Below are positions 50,086-59,703 of a stretch of DNA of 64,000 nucleotides, one piece after another. Each line of letters begins with the position of its first letter. The first letter of the stretch is position 1. Source of the DNA: Paenibacillus camerounensis (GTDB lineage Bacteria > Bacillota > Bacilli > Paenibacillales > Paenibacillaceae); contig NZ_CCDG010000039.1 of assembly GCF_000723885.1 (NCBI RefSeq), positions 62,001 to 126,000 of the forward strand. The letters are read 5' to 3'. The notes under the pieces are model-generated. The model ran no database searches and was not told where the DNA came from. It saw only the letters and a list, made by a program, of their open reading frames with translations. Made by a program: the position numbers and the translations under genes.

Positions 50086-50478
50086 ATGAATATAAAACGA
50101 GTGATGATTGTCGGGACCATGATTGTTGCCATGTCTTTTGGAGGAACGTCCTGGGGCAGAACCGCCGCCCTTGCCTCTCCGGTAGCCAAATGGTCCACCT
50201 CGACCCCTGTGGCTGACAAGGATGCGCTGCTGGACGCGCTGAACCAGTCCTCTGATGAAGAGCTGTACGAGTCGCTGTATGAAGGCAAATCCCTGAAGGA
50301 TATCGCAGCAGAGAACGGCGGCAACGTGGACAGCGTTATTAATCTGCAGGTGGCACAGCTTACAGAGCAGCTGGATCTCCGGCTGGCCGGCGGCAGCATT
50401 ACGGCTGAGCAGTACATAGCCCAGACAGCCGAGCTGAGAGAACTCGTAACCGAAAGCGTCACCACGACATTCGGCTGA
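50086..50478 (+). CDS. Small secreted helical protein
   Basis: 130 residues. A signal peptide (MNIKRVMIVGTMIVAMSFGG, then TSWGRTAALAS) precedes an acidic helical protein: LDALNQSSDEELYESLYEGK, SLKDIAAENGGNVDSVINLQ and GSITAEQYIAQTAELRELV. The pattern GKSLKDIA...NG...V is common in small secreted or periplasmic helical proteins, some annotated as DUF2680-like. No catalytic motif is present. It is divergent from the two-component operon and has an activator-type promoter, so it is a probable output of that system. Confidence 0.75.
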   Translation: MNIKRVMIVGTMIVAMSFGGTSWGRTAALASPVAKWSTSTPVADKDALLDALNQSSDEELYESLYEGKSLKDIAAENGGNVDSVINLQVAQLTEQLDLRLAGGSITAEQYIAQTAELRELVTESVTTTFG

Positions 50479-50510
50479 TTTCGGAAAGCAGGATTCCCGC
50501 TTGAGCATGT

Positions 50511-50557
50511 AAAAAAGGCAGCCGTTCAGCAGTTATCTGCTGGCGGGCTGCCTGTTT
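50511..50557. terminator. Bidirectional terminator
   Basis: Stem AGGCAGCC/GGCTGCCT enclosing CAGCAG/CTGCTG, with a T run after it on the minus strand. It lies between the convergent genes ending at 50478 and 50559. Confidence 0.85.
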
Positions 50558-50558
50558 A

Positions 50559-51596
50559 TTATTTTAAGGCCTTGGGCGGCTCATCGCGGGTAATCTCGAG
50601 AATATCCAGGAAGAATACAAAGATCGGAATCCCGAGAATCAGGCCCCAGATTCCAATGTAATGCTCAGAGAAGAGCAGCACGATGAAGGTATAGAACATC
50701 GGCAGGTTCATCTTCGAGGACATCAGCTTCGGATTGAGGAAATAGCCCTCCATAAAGTGCAGTACGGCGATCATGGCAAGTACATAGATAACCATTTCAA
50801 GCCCGCCGATGTTATAGCCGATAATGCAAAGCGGAACCAGTGAGATAACAAAGCCGACCACCGGGATCAGGCTGAGCAGGAAAATCATGATGGATAGCGC
50901 AAACAGGTAAGGGAACGGTGAGAAGAACATGCCCAAAATCCACAGTCCGATAACGGTGAACACGGTATTGAACAGTGCGATCAGAATCTGAGCTTCAATA
51001 ACCTTACCGAAGGAGGAAATGAATTTTTTGCCGAAATACTCAAGCTCGACGTAGAACCAGGAAATCTTGCTCTCTCTCAGGCGGGAAGTAAAGCTGACAA
51101 TGCGGCCCTTTTCCAGGATGAAAACAAAGCTCAGAATGGTGGATAATACGAAGGTGGTGCCCCAGTTGCTGATTTTGAACACATAATCAATTCCGCCCTT
51201 GAGGTAGGACTGGTAATTGAGGTCCTTGAGCATGTCGAACAGATACAGCATGATCTGGTTTTGCGGAATATCGTCAGAAGTCAGGTTCGTTAGATAAGTG
51301 GTTAATTGCTTGACTTGCTCGAACACTTTGGGTAAATATTTAACCAGGGCAAGCACGATCATCGCGATCAGCGCCATGTACAGAACGACAATAATGACTT
51401 TGCTGTTCACTTTGACGAACTTGCTGATCCGCTTCGTCAGCAGAACCTGAAAGCTGTTCATCACATAAGCAATCAAAAATGTCAGGAGCACTAAATTAAG
51501 CATATCTCTGATACTGTAGAGCAGCAGACCGATCAGCACTAAAATCCCAAAGCGCCGGACCGTCAAATTTGCGTAATAACGCTTAAACACTTCCAT
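50559..51596 (-). CDS. AI-2E family transporter (PerM/YdbI type)
   Basis: 345 residues with about seven or eight membrane segments. A soluble helical segment (about 90-150) follows the first pair of helices. The C-terminal region has the conserved GYFLNPKLMSSKMNLP and LGIPIFVFFLDIL. The family includes TqsA-like proteins named for autoinducer-2 export and Na+/H+ or K+ antiporters; the substrate cannot be read from sequence. Start ATG follows GAGAGGAACG. Monocistronic. Confidence 0.9.
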   Translation of the reverse strand: MEVFKRYYANLTVRRFGILVLIGLLLYSIRDMLNLVLLTFLIAYVMNSFQVLLTKRISKFVKVNSKVIIVVLYMALIAMIVLALVKYLPKVFEQVKQLTTYLTNLTSDDIPQNQIMLYLFDMLKDLNYQSYLKGGIDYVFKISNWGTTFVLSTILSFVFILEKGRIVSFTSRLRESKISWFYVELEYFGKKFISSFGKVIEAQILIALFNTVFTVIGLWILGMFFSPFPYLFALSIMIFLLSLIPVVGFVISLVPLCIIGYNIGGLEMVIYVLAMIAVLHFMEGYFLNPKLMSSKMNLPMFYTFIVLLFSEHYIGIWGLILGIPIFVFFLDILEITRDEPPKALK

Positions 51597-51787
51597 CGTT
51601 CCTCTCCATTCGCTTGTAGCTATTCACTCCATTACAGTCTACCGTAATGAAAACGATCCTACAATATAAGGTGTCCGCAAAAATACGCGAAAATGCAGTC
51701 TTTATGTAAACTTAAGAAAGCTGCACCCGCTTTATGCTGCAATGTGTAAAAATATGTTCCAGCTACCAATAAGGAGGCAATAAGGAT

Positions 51788-52627
51788 ATGGGTAAAATTA
51801 TCTGCATTACCGGCGCATCCTCCGGAATCGGCCTGGCAACGGCTCTGCTTTTCGCAAGGGAAGGCTGGACTGTATATGCCGGGACACGGAATCTGGAACG
51901 CGATCAGGAGCTCTACCTTGATAAAAGCAATCTGCATTTTGTGCAGCTCGAGGTCACCGATCCGGCCAGTATCCAGGCGGTTACCGGAAGGATCGCGCAT
52001 GAGCACGGTACACTGGATGTGCTGTTTGCTAATGCCGGCTACGGCTATCTGCGCGCTCTTGGACAAGCGCCGATGGAAGATATTCACCGCGTGTTTGAGA
52101 CAAATGTCTACGGAGTGATGCAGACTATTCAGGCTGCACTGCCGCTTTTGCAGAAGAGCGGAAATGCCCATATTGTCGCAACCTCAAGCGTAGGCGGGCT
52201 TGTCGGCCAGCCGATGAACGAAATTTACTGTGCCAGCAAGTTCGCGGTAGAGGGGCTGCTCGAAAGCCTGGCTACCTATTACAAGCCGCAGTTCAACATT
52301 GATGTAACCCTGCTGGAGCCGGGAGCTATTGCTACGGAATTCACCAAAACGGTGATGGGCCATGTAGCTGTTACCGGAGGCATTCTGGAGGATGAGTACA
52401 AGCCTGTAATTGATGCCTATACCGCAGCCTTTTTGCAGCGTAATGTAGAGCCGCAGACAGCTGAGTCCGTAGCTGATGTAATGTGGGAGCTGGTGCACAT
52501 GGAGACCAAGCCGGTGCGTATCCGCACTTCAGAACGGGCCGAAGCCTTCGTAGCACATAAAGTAAAGGCAGACCCTACCGGGCTGGACGGTGTGCTCAGC
52601 ACCCGTAAGATTCAGCTGAACATGTAG
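51788..52627 (+). CDS. Short-chain dehydrogenase/reductase
   Basis: 279 residues, Rossmann fold. The cofactor loop is CITGASSGIGLATALLFA, the structural Asn is in LFANAGYG, the catalytic Ser is in ATSSVGGLVG and YxxxK is YCASKFAVEG. The basic residue after strand 2 (GTRNLER) suggests NADP(H). Classical SDR of unknown substrate, of the YusZ/SDR5-like type used on ketones or lipids. Start ATG follows AAGGAGG. Not clearly in an operon. Confidence 0.92.
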   Translation: MGKIICITGASSGIGLATALLFAREGWTVYAGTRNLERDQELYLDKSNLHFVQLEVTDPASIQAVTGRIAHEHGTLDVLFANAGYGYLRALGQAPMEDIHRVFETNVYGVMQTIQAALPLLQKSGNAHIVATSSVGGLVGQPMNEIYCASKFAVEGLLESLATYYKPQFNIDVTLLEPGAIATEFTKTVMGHVAVTGGILEDEYKPVIDAYTAAFLQRNVEPQTAESVADVMWELVHMETKPVRIRTSERAEAFVAHKVKADPTGLDGVLSTRKIQLNM

Positions 52628-52756
52628 ACAGCGCTTTCCCCTATTCAGAGCAGGCTCCGGCGGCTAGACGCATTTCCTTAGACTTCCCTTAGTCTATTTC
52701 ATGCTGCCACTGCTGTGTTTATCCCTTTTTCCTGTGTCCGCAACATAAATGTAACA

Positions 52757-52792
52757 AAAACGGCCTTCCGGTATGAGACCGGAGGGCCGTTA
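52757..52792 (-). terminator. Terminator at the end of the Opp operon strand
   Basis: Stem AACGGCC/GGCCGTT with CCGG/CCGG around a 7-nt loop; T-rich on both sides. It is 20 bp past the stop of the gene at 52812. Confidence 0.75.
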
Positions 52793-52811
52793 ATTTATTC
52801 CATACTTTGCT

Positions 52812-53252
52812 TTACCGCTGAACCGGCTCGATCCGGTAAGCTCCGTCTGCCTGCGAAGCAGCGGGAGTAATCTGCCAGCCGAATGACAGAACCTGCTCCA
52901 CCCGGGCTTTTTCCCCGGCAGTCAATTCAGCCTCAACCGCCTCTTTTCCCTCTTCCAGCTCCAGCTTCGGCTCTTTGCCAAGCGCAACCAGAATCCAGCT
53001 GCGGATGCCGCGGATCGTGTTGTATTTGATCTGATAGCCTTCCGTAACAGCCTGCCGGTACTCCTCAGGCTTCTCTGCCGCAAAGGCAGCCAGCTGCTTA
53101 TAATCGAATTGGAACGGGCTGTTATCCTCCGGCAGCTCTGCTGCGGAAGTAATCCCGAGCAGCTGCTCATCAGACCAGCCCTGTCCGCGCAGCGACTCAA
53201 GCAGCAAGGCATCCCATTGCGATAATTTGACTTTACCCACTGATTCCGTCAT
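52812..53252 (-). CDS. Unknown protein at the end of the peptide importer operon
   Basis: 146 residues, acidic and helical, not recognised. The N-terminal half (KLSQWDALLLESLRGQGWSD) looks like a small helical domain; a central Trp-Ile stretch is IRGIRSWILVALGKEPKLEL; the end is IEPVQR. No signal or membrane segment. Start ATG follows GGAGGTAATGAA. It begins 15 bp after the ATPase gene 53268-54185 on the same strand and ends at a terminator, so it is likely the last gene of the peptide importer operon, perhaps an accessory protein. Confidence 0.7.
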   Translation of the reverse strand: MTESVGKVKLSQWDALLLESLRGQGWSDEQLLGITSAAELPEDNSPFQFDYKQLAAFAAEKPEEYRQAVTEGYQIKYNTIRGIRSWILVALGKEPKLELEEGKEAVEAELTAGEKARVEQVLSFGWQITPAASQADGAYRIEPVQR

Positions 53253-53267
53253 TTCATTACCTCCTGT

Positions 53268-54185
53268 TTATTCCTTGAAATCATAAGCTACAAAGTGGCC
53301 AGGGCTTACTTCCTGCAGCGGTGCTGCTTCGCCCTCGCCCCGTGAGACGGAGAAGCCGTCCAGATGGATGCGCTCCGTCGCCTTCAGCGGATCTGTCTCC
53401 AGAATGGAGGACAGCAGCGCTCTGGTATACGGATGAAGGGGATTGTCATACAGCTCATCGCTGTCTGCTACCTCAACCAGCCGTCCGCCGTACATCACGC
53501 CGATCCGGTCGGAGATATGCCGGACCATCGACAGGTCATGGGCGATGAACAGATAAGTCAGCCCGAATTCGGCCTGCAGATCCTCCAGCATGTTAACCAC
53601 CTGGGCCTGAACGGAGACGTCGAGCGCCGAGATCGGCTCATCGCAGACGACGAACTCCGGTCTTACCGACAGCGCCCGGGCAATGGAAATGCGCTGGCGC
53701 TGCCCTCCGCTGAACTCATGGGGATAGCGGTACAGATGCTCCCGCTTCAGGCCTACCCTTTCCAGCAGCGCAGCTGCCGCTTCCTTGCGCTCATCGCCCT
53801 GGTGTACACCGTGAATTTTCATCGGCTCGCTGATCAGTTCCAGCACATTCAGACTGGGATTCAGCGAGGAGTACGGGTCCTGAAAAATCGACTGAATCCG
53901 TCTGCGGAACGGCTTCAGCTGCTTCTCGCCCAGGCGCCCGAGCGGCTGCCCGTCAAAGGATACTTCACCGCTCGTATAATCGTACAGCCGCAGCAGGCAG
54001 CGCCCGACCGTTGACTTGCCGCTGCCCGACTCGCCGACCAGCCCGAAGGTCTCTCCGCGGCGGATCTGGAAGCTTACGCCGTCCACTGCCTTCAGCACAG
54101 ATGTATCACGTCCGCGCAGGTCCTTGCCCTTGGAGAAATGCTTCTTCAGATTATTTACGTCTACTAGTATCTTACTCCCGCTCAC
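53268..54185 (-). CDS. Peptide ABC transporter ATP-binding protein (OppF/DppF type)
   Basis: The GTG at 54185 (305 residues, [16 protein letters not shown]) has AAGGAGG 9 nt upstream and overlaps the previous stop by 4 bp. Walker A is [20 protein letters not shown], the signature is [15 protein letters not shown], Walker B is [14 protein letters not shown], and the C-terminal oligopeptide domain has [13 protein letters not shown]. It pairs with the OppD-type ATPase to drive oligopeptide uptake. Confidence 0.94.
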   Translation of the reverse strand: MSGSKILVDVNNLKKHFSKGKDLRGRDTSVLKAVDGVSFQIRRGETFGLVGESGSGKSTVGRCLLRLYDYTSGEVSFDGQPLGRLGEKQLKPFRRRIQSIFQDPYSSLNPSLNVLELISEPMKIHGVHQGDERKEAAAALLERVGLKREHLYRYPHEFSGGQRQRISIARALSVRPEFVVCDEPISALDVSVQAQVVNMLEDLQAEFGLTYLFIAHDLSMVRHISDRIGVMYGGRLVEVADSDELYDNPLHPYTRALLSSILETDPLKATERIHLDGFSVSRGEGEAAPLQEVSPGHFVAYDFKE

Positions 54186-55192
54186 TGTGTAACGCCTCCT
54201 TCCACAGCCGGTGCTACCGGCTGTACGCCAGCCGCCAGCCAGCACATCGAGCGGTGTCCGGGCGACAGCTCAGTCACCGGCGGGCGCTGGCTGCAGCGCT
54301 CAAAGGCATGCGGGCAGCGTTCCATGAACGGGCAGCCCGGAGGCGGGTTCAGCAGATCGGGCGGTGTGCCCTCGATCGGGATCAGCCGCTCGCGCGAGCC
54401 GCCGCCGCGCTTCGGAATCGAGCGCAGCAGCCCTTGCGTATACGGGTGCTGCGGGCGGTAGAAGATGTCTTCGACCGTCCCCTCCTCCATGACCAGTCCG
54501 CCGTACATGACGATAACCCGGGTGCAGACCTGCGCCACCACACCAAGATCGTGGGTAATCAGCGCGACTGCGGTATCCGACTTGCCCTTCAGCTCCTTGA
54601 ACAGGTCGAGAATCTGCGCCTGAATGGTCGCGTCAAGCGCCGTGGTCGGCTCATCAGCGATCAGGAGCTCCGGCTGGCAGGAGAGCGCCATCGCGATCAT
54701 GACCCGCTGGCGCATCCCGCCGCTGAATTCATGCGGATACTGGTTCAGCCGCTGCTCAGGGTCACGGATACCGACCTGACGCAACATTTCAGCCGCTTCC
54801 TTGTTGGCGTCCGCTTTATTTAATCCGCGGTGTCTGCGGATGACTTCCGTTAATTGCCGGCCGATTTTTTTAACCGGATTCAGCGAGGTCATCGGGTCCT
54901 GAAAGACCATCGCGATCCTATTGCCGCGCAGCTTCCGCCATTCCTTCTCGGAAAGACCAGTCAGCTCCTTGCCCTGAAACTGAATCCTGCCGGAGGTAAT
55001 CCGGCCCGGCGGAGTAATTAGCGACATGATCGCTTTGGCAGTTACACTTTTGCCGCTGCCGGATTCTCCGACGATTCCGACAGTTTCGCCTGCATTGATA
55101 TGGAAGCTCACACCCCGCACAGCCTGGTTCTCACCGTCACGGGTGGAGAATGATACCTGCAGATCCTCAACAGAGAGCAGCCGCTCACTCAT
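54182..55192 (-). CDS. Peptide ABC transporter ATP-binding protein (OppD/DppD type)
   Basis: 336 residues. Walker A is [19 protein letters not shown], the signature is [15 protein letters not shown], Walker B is [14 protein letters not shown], and the C-terminal Cys-containing motif is [17 protein letters not shown], which in this family can bind an iron-sulfur cluster. Partner of the OppF-type ATPase, with a 4-bp overlap. It is part of a complete five-gene importer. Confidence 0.95.
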   Translation of the reverse strand: MSERLLSVEDLQVSFSTRDGENQAVRGVSFHINAGETVGIVGESGSGKSVTAKAIMSLITPPGRITSGRIQFQGKELTGLSEKEWRKLRGNRIAMVFQDPMTSLNPVKKIGRQLTEVIRRHRGLNKADANKEAAEMLRQVGIRDPEQRLNQYPHEFSGGMRQRVMIAMALSCQPELLIADEPTTALDATIQAQILDLFKELKGKSDTAVALITHDLGVVAQVCTRVIVMYGGLVMEEGTVEDIFYRPQHPYTQGLLRSIPKRGGGSRERLIPIEGTPPDLLNPPPGCPFMERCPHAFERCSQRPPVTELSPGHRSMCWLAAGVQPVAPAVEGGVTQ

Positions 55193-55207
55193 GATGTTTT
55201 CACTCTC

Positions 55208-56053
55208 CTATCTCCGGATCAGCTTAGGTTCAAAGCCGACCCGTAAAATATCACCCAGCACATTAAAGCTCAGCACTGTCAGCAGAATCATCAGCCCCGG
55301 AAAAAGCGCCAGATAAGGCGCCTGGGCAATATAGCCTTGCGCACTGTTCAGCATGCTGCCCCAGGTGGCGTTCGGCGGCTGTACACCGAAGCCGAGGAAG
55401 CTAAGCGAGGATTCCATCATTATGGCTGAAGCGATGTTATTCGTTGCTCCTACAATCGTAACCGGAATCAGCCCCGGCAGTATATGCCGCCATATGATGC
55501 CGGAAGCGCTTTGGCCTGAGGCCTTGGCATACAGCACATATTCCCGTTCCTTGATCGTGAGCGTCTCCGCCCGGATGACGCGGGCTACGCTCATCCACAT
55601 CAGCAGGGCAATAATAATGATGATATTGCCGACGCTAGGCTTCAGGAACACACTTAACAGCAGCAGGATTAGAAAAGACGGAATCGACATGATAATATCC
55701 AGTATCCGCATAAGCAGATTATCCAGCCAGCCGCCGAAATAGCCGCTGATGACGCCTACGGCTACACCGATAACGGTGGCAACAATCATTGAAGCAAAGC
55801 CGACGAGCAGGGAGACCCGCCCGCCGTAAAGCGCACGTGCCAGATAATCCCGGCCGTAATCATCCGTCCCGAACCAGTGGGCGCTGCCCGGCGGTGTCAG
55901 TCTGTTCATCGCGTCCATCGCATTCGGGTCATAGCCGGACAGGAAGGCAAAAATCGCTCCCAGCGTAAAGACAACCAATATAACGAGTGCGGCGACACCC
56001 AGACCGTTCGTAAACAGCTCGGACTGCAGGTTCTTCCATTTACTGCGATTCAT
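55208..56053 (-). CDS. Peptide ABC transporter permease (OppC/DppC type)
   Basis: 281 residues with about six membrane segments. The N-terminus has the OppC pattern (FLSGYDPNAMDAMNRLTPPG and HWFGTDDYGRDYLARALYG). The cytoplasmic loop EYVLYAKASGQSASGIIWRH docks the ATPase. It forms the channel with the OppB-type permease encoded 4 bp upstream. Confidence 0.94.
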   Translation of the reverse strand: MNRSKWKNLQSELFTNGLGVAALVILVVFTLGAIFAFLSGYDPNAMDAMNRLTPPGSAHWFGTDDYGRDYLARALYGGRVSLLVGFASMIVATVIGVAVGVISGYFGGWLDNLLMRILDIIMSIPSFLILLLLSVFLKPSVGNIIIIIALLMWMSVARVIRAETLTIKEREYVLYAKASGQSASGIIWRHILPGLIPVTIVGATNNIASAIMMESSLSFLGFGVQPPNATWGSMLNSAQGYIAQAPYLALFPGLMILLTVLSFNVLGDILRVGFEPKLIRR

Positions 56054-56057
56054 GAGG

Positions 56058-57008
56058 TCACCCCTTTAATTTAATACGCGGATCTACAAAGCTGTAGAGA
56101 ATATCCGCTGCCAGGTTGCCGATGATCAGCATCAGCGATGAGAATAGCGTTATGCCCATAATGACCGGATAATCCATCCCACGGACGGCTGTCATCCCCA
56201 GTGAACCGATACCCGGCCAGGAAAAGACGGTCTCCGTCACAATCGCTCCGGCTACCAGATCGCCCATAGACATTCCGAGCAGCGTGATAACCGGCAGCAG
56301 GACATGCTTCAGGACATGCCGGAACAGAATTGTCGACTTCTTGGACCCGAAGGCATACTGAATCTGTACATATTCTTCCTTCAGCTGTCCGATTGTACTG
56401 GACCGGATATAACGGACATAGGTCGCAAGGAAACCAAAGGCCAGAACGGTGCAGGGCAAAATGCCGTGCTTCAGCACATCAACGGCGGATTCCACGCCAA
56501 TGGTACGCATACCCATGCTTGGCAGCAGGTGCAGCTTAATCGCGAACAGATACATCAGCAGAATCGCCAGCCAGAACAGCGGAACCGAAATACCGATGTA
56601 AGCAATAAGATTAACCAGCTTGTCTACCCAGCGGTTACGGTTTGCTCCGGCAATCAGGCCAAGCGGAACCGCCAGCAGCACGGCCAGCGCAATGGCGCTG
56701 CCCATCAGGCCCGCTGTAGCAGGCAGACGTTCCAGAATCTGGCCCAGCACAGGCTGGTGGTTAACCAGAGAGTAGCCGAAATTGCCCTGAACCATCTCGC
56801 CTAACCAGATAAAATATTGAATATAGGCCGGTTTGTCCAAGCCAAGATTATGGCGGATCCGTTCGATATCATCGGCATGCATATTAGGTGTAACGAAGGA
56901 CAGCACCGGATCTCCCGGCGCCAGCTTAATCATGGCAAAGCAGACAACCGATACGAAGAACAGCATCGGGATGGTCTGCAGCAGCCTACGGACGATGAGT
57001 TGTCTCAT
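56058..57008 (-). CDS. Peptide ABC transporter permease (OppB/DppB type)
   Basis: 316 residues with six membrane segments. It has the OppB N-terminus (QTIPMLFFVSVVCFAMIKL, then APGDPVLSFVTP), the loop YVQIQYAFGSKKSTILFRH and the C-terminal TVFSWPGIGSLGMTAVRGMD. Together with the OppC-type subunit it makes the transmembrane channel. It is separated from the binding protein gene by a hairpin with T run, so it is likely made in lower amounts. Confidence 0.94.
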   Translation of the reverse strand: MRQLIVRRLLQTIPMLFFVSVVCFAMIKLAPGDPVLSFVTPNMHADDIERIRHNLGLDKPAYIQYFIWLGEMVQGNFGYSLVNHQPVLGQILERLPATAGLMGSAIALAVLLAVPLGLIAGANRNRWVDKLVNLIAYIGISVPLFWLAILLMYLFAIKLHLLPSMGMRTIGVESAVDVLKHGILPCTVLAFGFLATYVRYIRSSTIGQLKEEYVQIQYAFGSKKSTILFRHVLKHVLLPVITLLGMSMGDLVAGAIVTETVFSWPGIGSLGMTAVRGMDYPVIMGITLFSSLMLIIGNLAADILYSFVDPRIKLKG

Positions 57009-57033
57009 ACGTAATTCTCCCAGCTCATGATCG

Positions 57034-57066
57034 GCAAAAAAATAAGCTGGAGGTCCAGCTTATTTT
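57034..57066 (-). terminator. Intercistronic terminator between binding protein and permease
   Basis: Perfect 11-bp stem AATAAGCTGGA/TCCAGCTTATT with a 2-nt centre, followed on the minus strand by seven T. It should allow partial readthrough into the permease and ATPase genes. Confidence 0.8.
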
Positions 57067-57091
57067 TGGCCGTGCTTATTTTGGACCGTTC

Positions 57092-58705
57092 TTATTTCTG
57101 ATAGATCTTGGACAGGTCTTCGAAGATTACGACCGGCTTCAGGACAGCCTCGTCGATGCCGCCGTAGTTCTTGGATACAGCTACAACAGTCTTAGTATAC
57201 GCGATCGGATAGATCGGCGCATCCTCAGCAATGATGTCCTGTACCTGCTTGTAAATGTCAGCACGCTTGGCAGTATCCGCTTCGCCTGCGCCGTCATTCA
57301 GCAGCTTGTCGACTTCGGTATTAGAATAATGCGAGTAGTTGGAAGAAGCATCGGTTGTGAACAGAATGCGGTAAGCATCCGGATCATAGCCCATGATATA
57401 ACCGGTCAAGGCCAGCTCATAATCAGTAGCCTTCAGGTCGATGAACTTCTGCACCCATGCGGAGGAATCCATGTTCTGCAGTTCAACTTCAACGCCGATT
57501 TCCTTCAGCTTCTGCTGAACATACAGGGAGATGGCCTCCTGTGCCTTGTTGCCGCTCTGCACGATATATCTCAGCTTCAGGTTGCTTTCGCCGGCAGCTG
57601 CCAGGAGTTCCTTCGCTTTTGCAGCGTCGTTATCAAAGGTGGTTACGTCATTGGTGAAGTACAGGGCATCCGGGGTCAGGAAGGACTTGGCCGGATCTGC
57701 ATATTCACTGGAGGTATACGCGGTCTGGATCAGCTCATCGCGGCTGAGGGCCAGGGACAGCGCCTGACGGACTTCTTTTTTGGCAAGTGCGCCGGTATCG
57801 CTGTTCGCATTGAACATCAGATATGCCAGACGTCCTTCACTATAAGGCAGGACTTCGAAATTGTTAGTGGCTTGGATCGTCGCTACATCCTTAGGATCAA
57901 GGTATTGTACATTGATCTCACCGTTCTGCAGGGCCAGGTTAGCCGCGTTGGCATCCTTGGCAATACGGTACGTTACGGAATCCAGATGCGGCTTGCCGCC
58001 GAAGTAGTTATCAAAACGCTCCAGCGTCAGATACTCGCCAGCTTTGTACTCTTTGAATTTGAACGGGCCGGAGCCTACAGGAGAAGCATTCTTTGTGCTC
58101 TTCTCGATGTCCGCCTCATTCTCGAAGACATGCTTCGGAATCGGGGATACCTGCACCAGTGTGGCTTCGAACGCCGGGCTGACCTGCGGAAGCTTGAACT
58201 CAACCGTCAGATCGTCCACCTTGGTAGCTGTGATCGGCTGGTCGTTGATCAGGAAGTTGGCGCGCAGGAAGCTGTTCTGCTTCTCGTCCAGAATGCTGTC
58301 GATCGTGAATACCACGTCATCAGCAGTCAGCTTCTCGCCGTCATGCCAGGTCAGGCCGTCCTTCAGCTTCAGTGTGTAAGTCAGGTTGTCTTCCGAAGGG
58401 GTGAGGCTTTCTGCCAGATAAAAGGTTTTCTCGCCATTGTTCACCTGGAACAGCGGCGCGTAAAGGGCCTGGTCAATAGTCAGGCTGACACGGTCGCCTG
58501 CGTAATTCGGATTCAGCACCTGCGGATCGGAAGCTACTCCGATAATCAGGCTGCCTCCATCTTTCGGTTCTGTGCTGGCAGCTGCTTCAGTAGCCGCCGG
58601 TGTCGCATTTGTATTGGTCGATGCCGCGTTGTTTCCGCCGGAGCATGCGCTAATCAAAAATGTTAACAGCATTAGAACGGCAATTCCGGATAACCCTCTT
58701 TTCAT
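57092..58705 (-). CDS. Peptide-binding lipoprotein (OppA/DppE type)
   Basis: 537 residues. The lipoprotein signal ends in FLISAC (about residue 21). The mature protein is the SBP family 5 type: GGSLIIGVASDPQVLNPNYA, LKDGLTWHDGEKLTADDVVF, and VRQALSLALSRDELIQ. These capture oligopeptides, nickel chelates or signalling peptides; Opp-type systems re-import RRNPP pheromones. AAGGAG lies upstream. A promoter (58776-58781 and 58753-58758) precedes it, with a CRP/FNR-like site just downstream of the transcription start. Confidence 0.92.
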   Translation of the reverse strand: MKRGLSGIAVLMLLTFLISACSGGNNAASTNTNATPAATEAAASTEPKDGGSLIIGVASDPQVLNPNYAGDRVSLTIDQALYAPLFQVNNGEKTFYLAESLTPSEDNLTYTLKLKDGLTWHDGEKLTADDVVFTIDSILDEKQNSFLRANFLINDQPITATKVDDLTVEFKLPQVSPAFEATLVQVSPIPKHVFENEADIEKSTKNASPVGSGPFKFKEYKAGEYLTLERFDNYFGGKPHLDSVTYRIAKDANAANLALQNGEINVQYLDPKDVATIQATNNFEVLPYSEGRLAYLMFNANSDTGALAKKEVRQALSLALSRDELIQTAYTSSEYADPAKSFLTPDALYFTNDVTTFDNDAAKAKELLAAAGESNLKLRYIVQSGNKAQEAISLYVQQKLKEIGVEVELQNMDSSAWVQKFIDLKATDYELALTGYIMGYDPDAYRILFTTDASSNYSHYSNTEVDKLLNDGAGEADTAKRADIYKQVQDIIAEDAPIYPIAYTKTVVAVSKNYGGIDEAVLKPVVIFEDLSKIYQK

Positions 58706-58724
58706 ATGTATCTCTCCTTCTCTA

Positions 58725-58740
58725 TGTGAGCAATGTCACT
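58725..58740 (-). promoter_or_regulatory. CRP/FNR-like site in the peptide importer promoter
   Basis: AGTGA-CATTGC-TCACA on the minus strand matches the TGTGA-N6-TCACA consensus at all but one half-site base. It covers about +6 to +21 of the predicted transcript, a position expected to repress. The 14-base core is shared with the site upstream of gltD. Confidence 0.5.
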
Positions 58741-58752
58741 TGCTGTTTTTGA

Positions 58753-58781
58753 ATTATATATCGGAATACTCGGAATTACAA
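58753..58781 (-). promoter_or_regulatory. Promoter of the peptide importer operon
   Basis: Minus strand -35 TTGTAA (58776-58781) and a perfect -10 TATAAT (58753-58758), spacing 17 bp; transcription start near 58746. Confidence 0.7.
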
Positions 58782-58824
58782 TCATTGATTTTTCATAAAT
58801 ATTAATTAGAGCAAAATAGTAGTG

Positions 58825-59271
58825 TTACTCCTGATGGCACTCGCGAGCCCATACGCTGATCTCCCTGATAACGTCACCGCGTCTGAGTGTGTCTACATGC
58901 TCCATTCCTGCCGTTACACCGCCGAACACGGTATGCCACGGGTCCAGATAGTCAAAGGCATCATAGCAGATAAAAAACTGGCAGCTGCCCGTATTCGGCC
59001 CGAAATGGGCCATCGAAAGCGCCCCGCGTACATGCTTGTGCGGATTATTCTGCGTTTCACAAGGGATCTTCTCCGTACCTCCGCGTCCCGTACCTTCCGG
59101 GCATCCGCCCTGGGCGACAAAATTACGGACCACCCGCTGAAAGGCCAGGCCGTTATAAAAGCCGCTGTTCGCCAGCTTCTCAAAATTGGCAACTGTGCCC
59201 GGAGCCTCCTGCTCATAAAGCTCCAGCTCAATAACCTGCCCTTTTTCCAGGGTAATAGCCGCCCGCTTCAT
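58825..59271 (-). CDS. Cyclophilin-type peptidyl-prolyl cis-trans isomerase
   Basis: 148 residues. The catalytic Arg is in [15 protein letters not shown], and the active-site block is [18 protein letters not shown] followed by WHTVFGGV. No signal peptide, so cytoplasmic. Small size is normal for bacterial cyclophilins. It folds proteins by prolyl isomerisation. Its start overlaps the stop of the small gene to its right by 4 bp. Confidence 0.93.
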   Translation of the reverse strand: MKRAAITLEKGQVIELELYEQEAPGTVANFEKLANSGFYNGLAFQRVVRNFVAQGGCPEGTGRGGTEKIPCETQNNPHKHVRGALSMAHFGPNTGSCQFFICYDAFDYLDPWHTVFGGVTAGMEHVDTLRRGDVIREISVWARECHQE

Positions 59272-59480
59272 ACAATATCCTCCGCTGACTGCGGATTATG
59301 GGGACTGCCGAACCGGACAATCGTCTTGGCCGCTTTTTCCGGAGCGTATATTTCCTCTATATCTTCATCCAAAAGGGCCCTGAACTGCCCTTCCTCATCA
59401 TGCCAAAACACCTCGGCGCGCGGATTCATCGCCAGCAGCAGCTTAATCAGCTGCTCCACCTTCAAGGGTGACTGCTCCAT
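59268..59480 (-). CDS. Small protein co-transcribed with the cyclophilin
   Basis: The ATG at 59480 (70 residues, [15 protein letters not shown]) is preferred over the longer in-frame start, because GAGGAGTGGGGGGA lies upstream. The protein is acidic, with a helical first half and [20 protein letters not shown] at the end. No family recognised. ATGA overlap with the cyclophilin gene implies coupled translation. Confidence 0.65.
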   Translation of the reverse strand: MEQSPLKVEQLIKLLLAMNPRAEVFWHDEEGQFRALLDEDIEEIYAPEKAAKTIVRFGSPHNPQSAEDIV

Positions 59481-59703
59481 TCCCCCCACTCCTCTCACTC
59501 TTATGTAAGGTTAACATCTGTTTAAGCGGTATTGTACAACAGCCCCTCTCAAAGCACCAATCCATAAATTTCCTGAATGCTGCAAAAAATCAGGATTAGT
59601 CTAGTACTTCTCTCAATATATTGAATACATATAATTCATATCATCTATTTGCATATATGAGGGGATGTACAATTATGGTGACCCTGCACAGGAGTGTCAG
59701 GCT

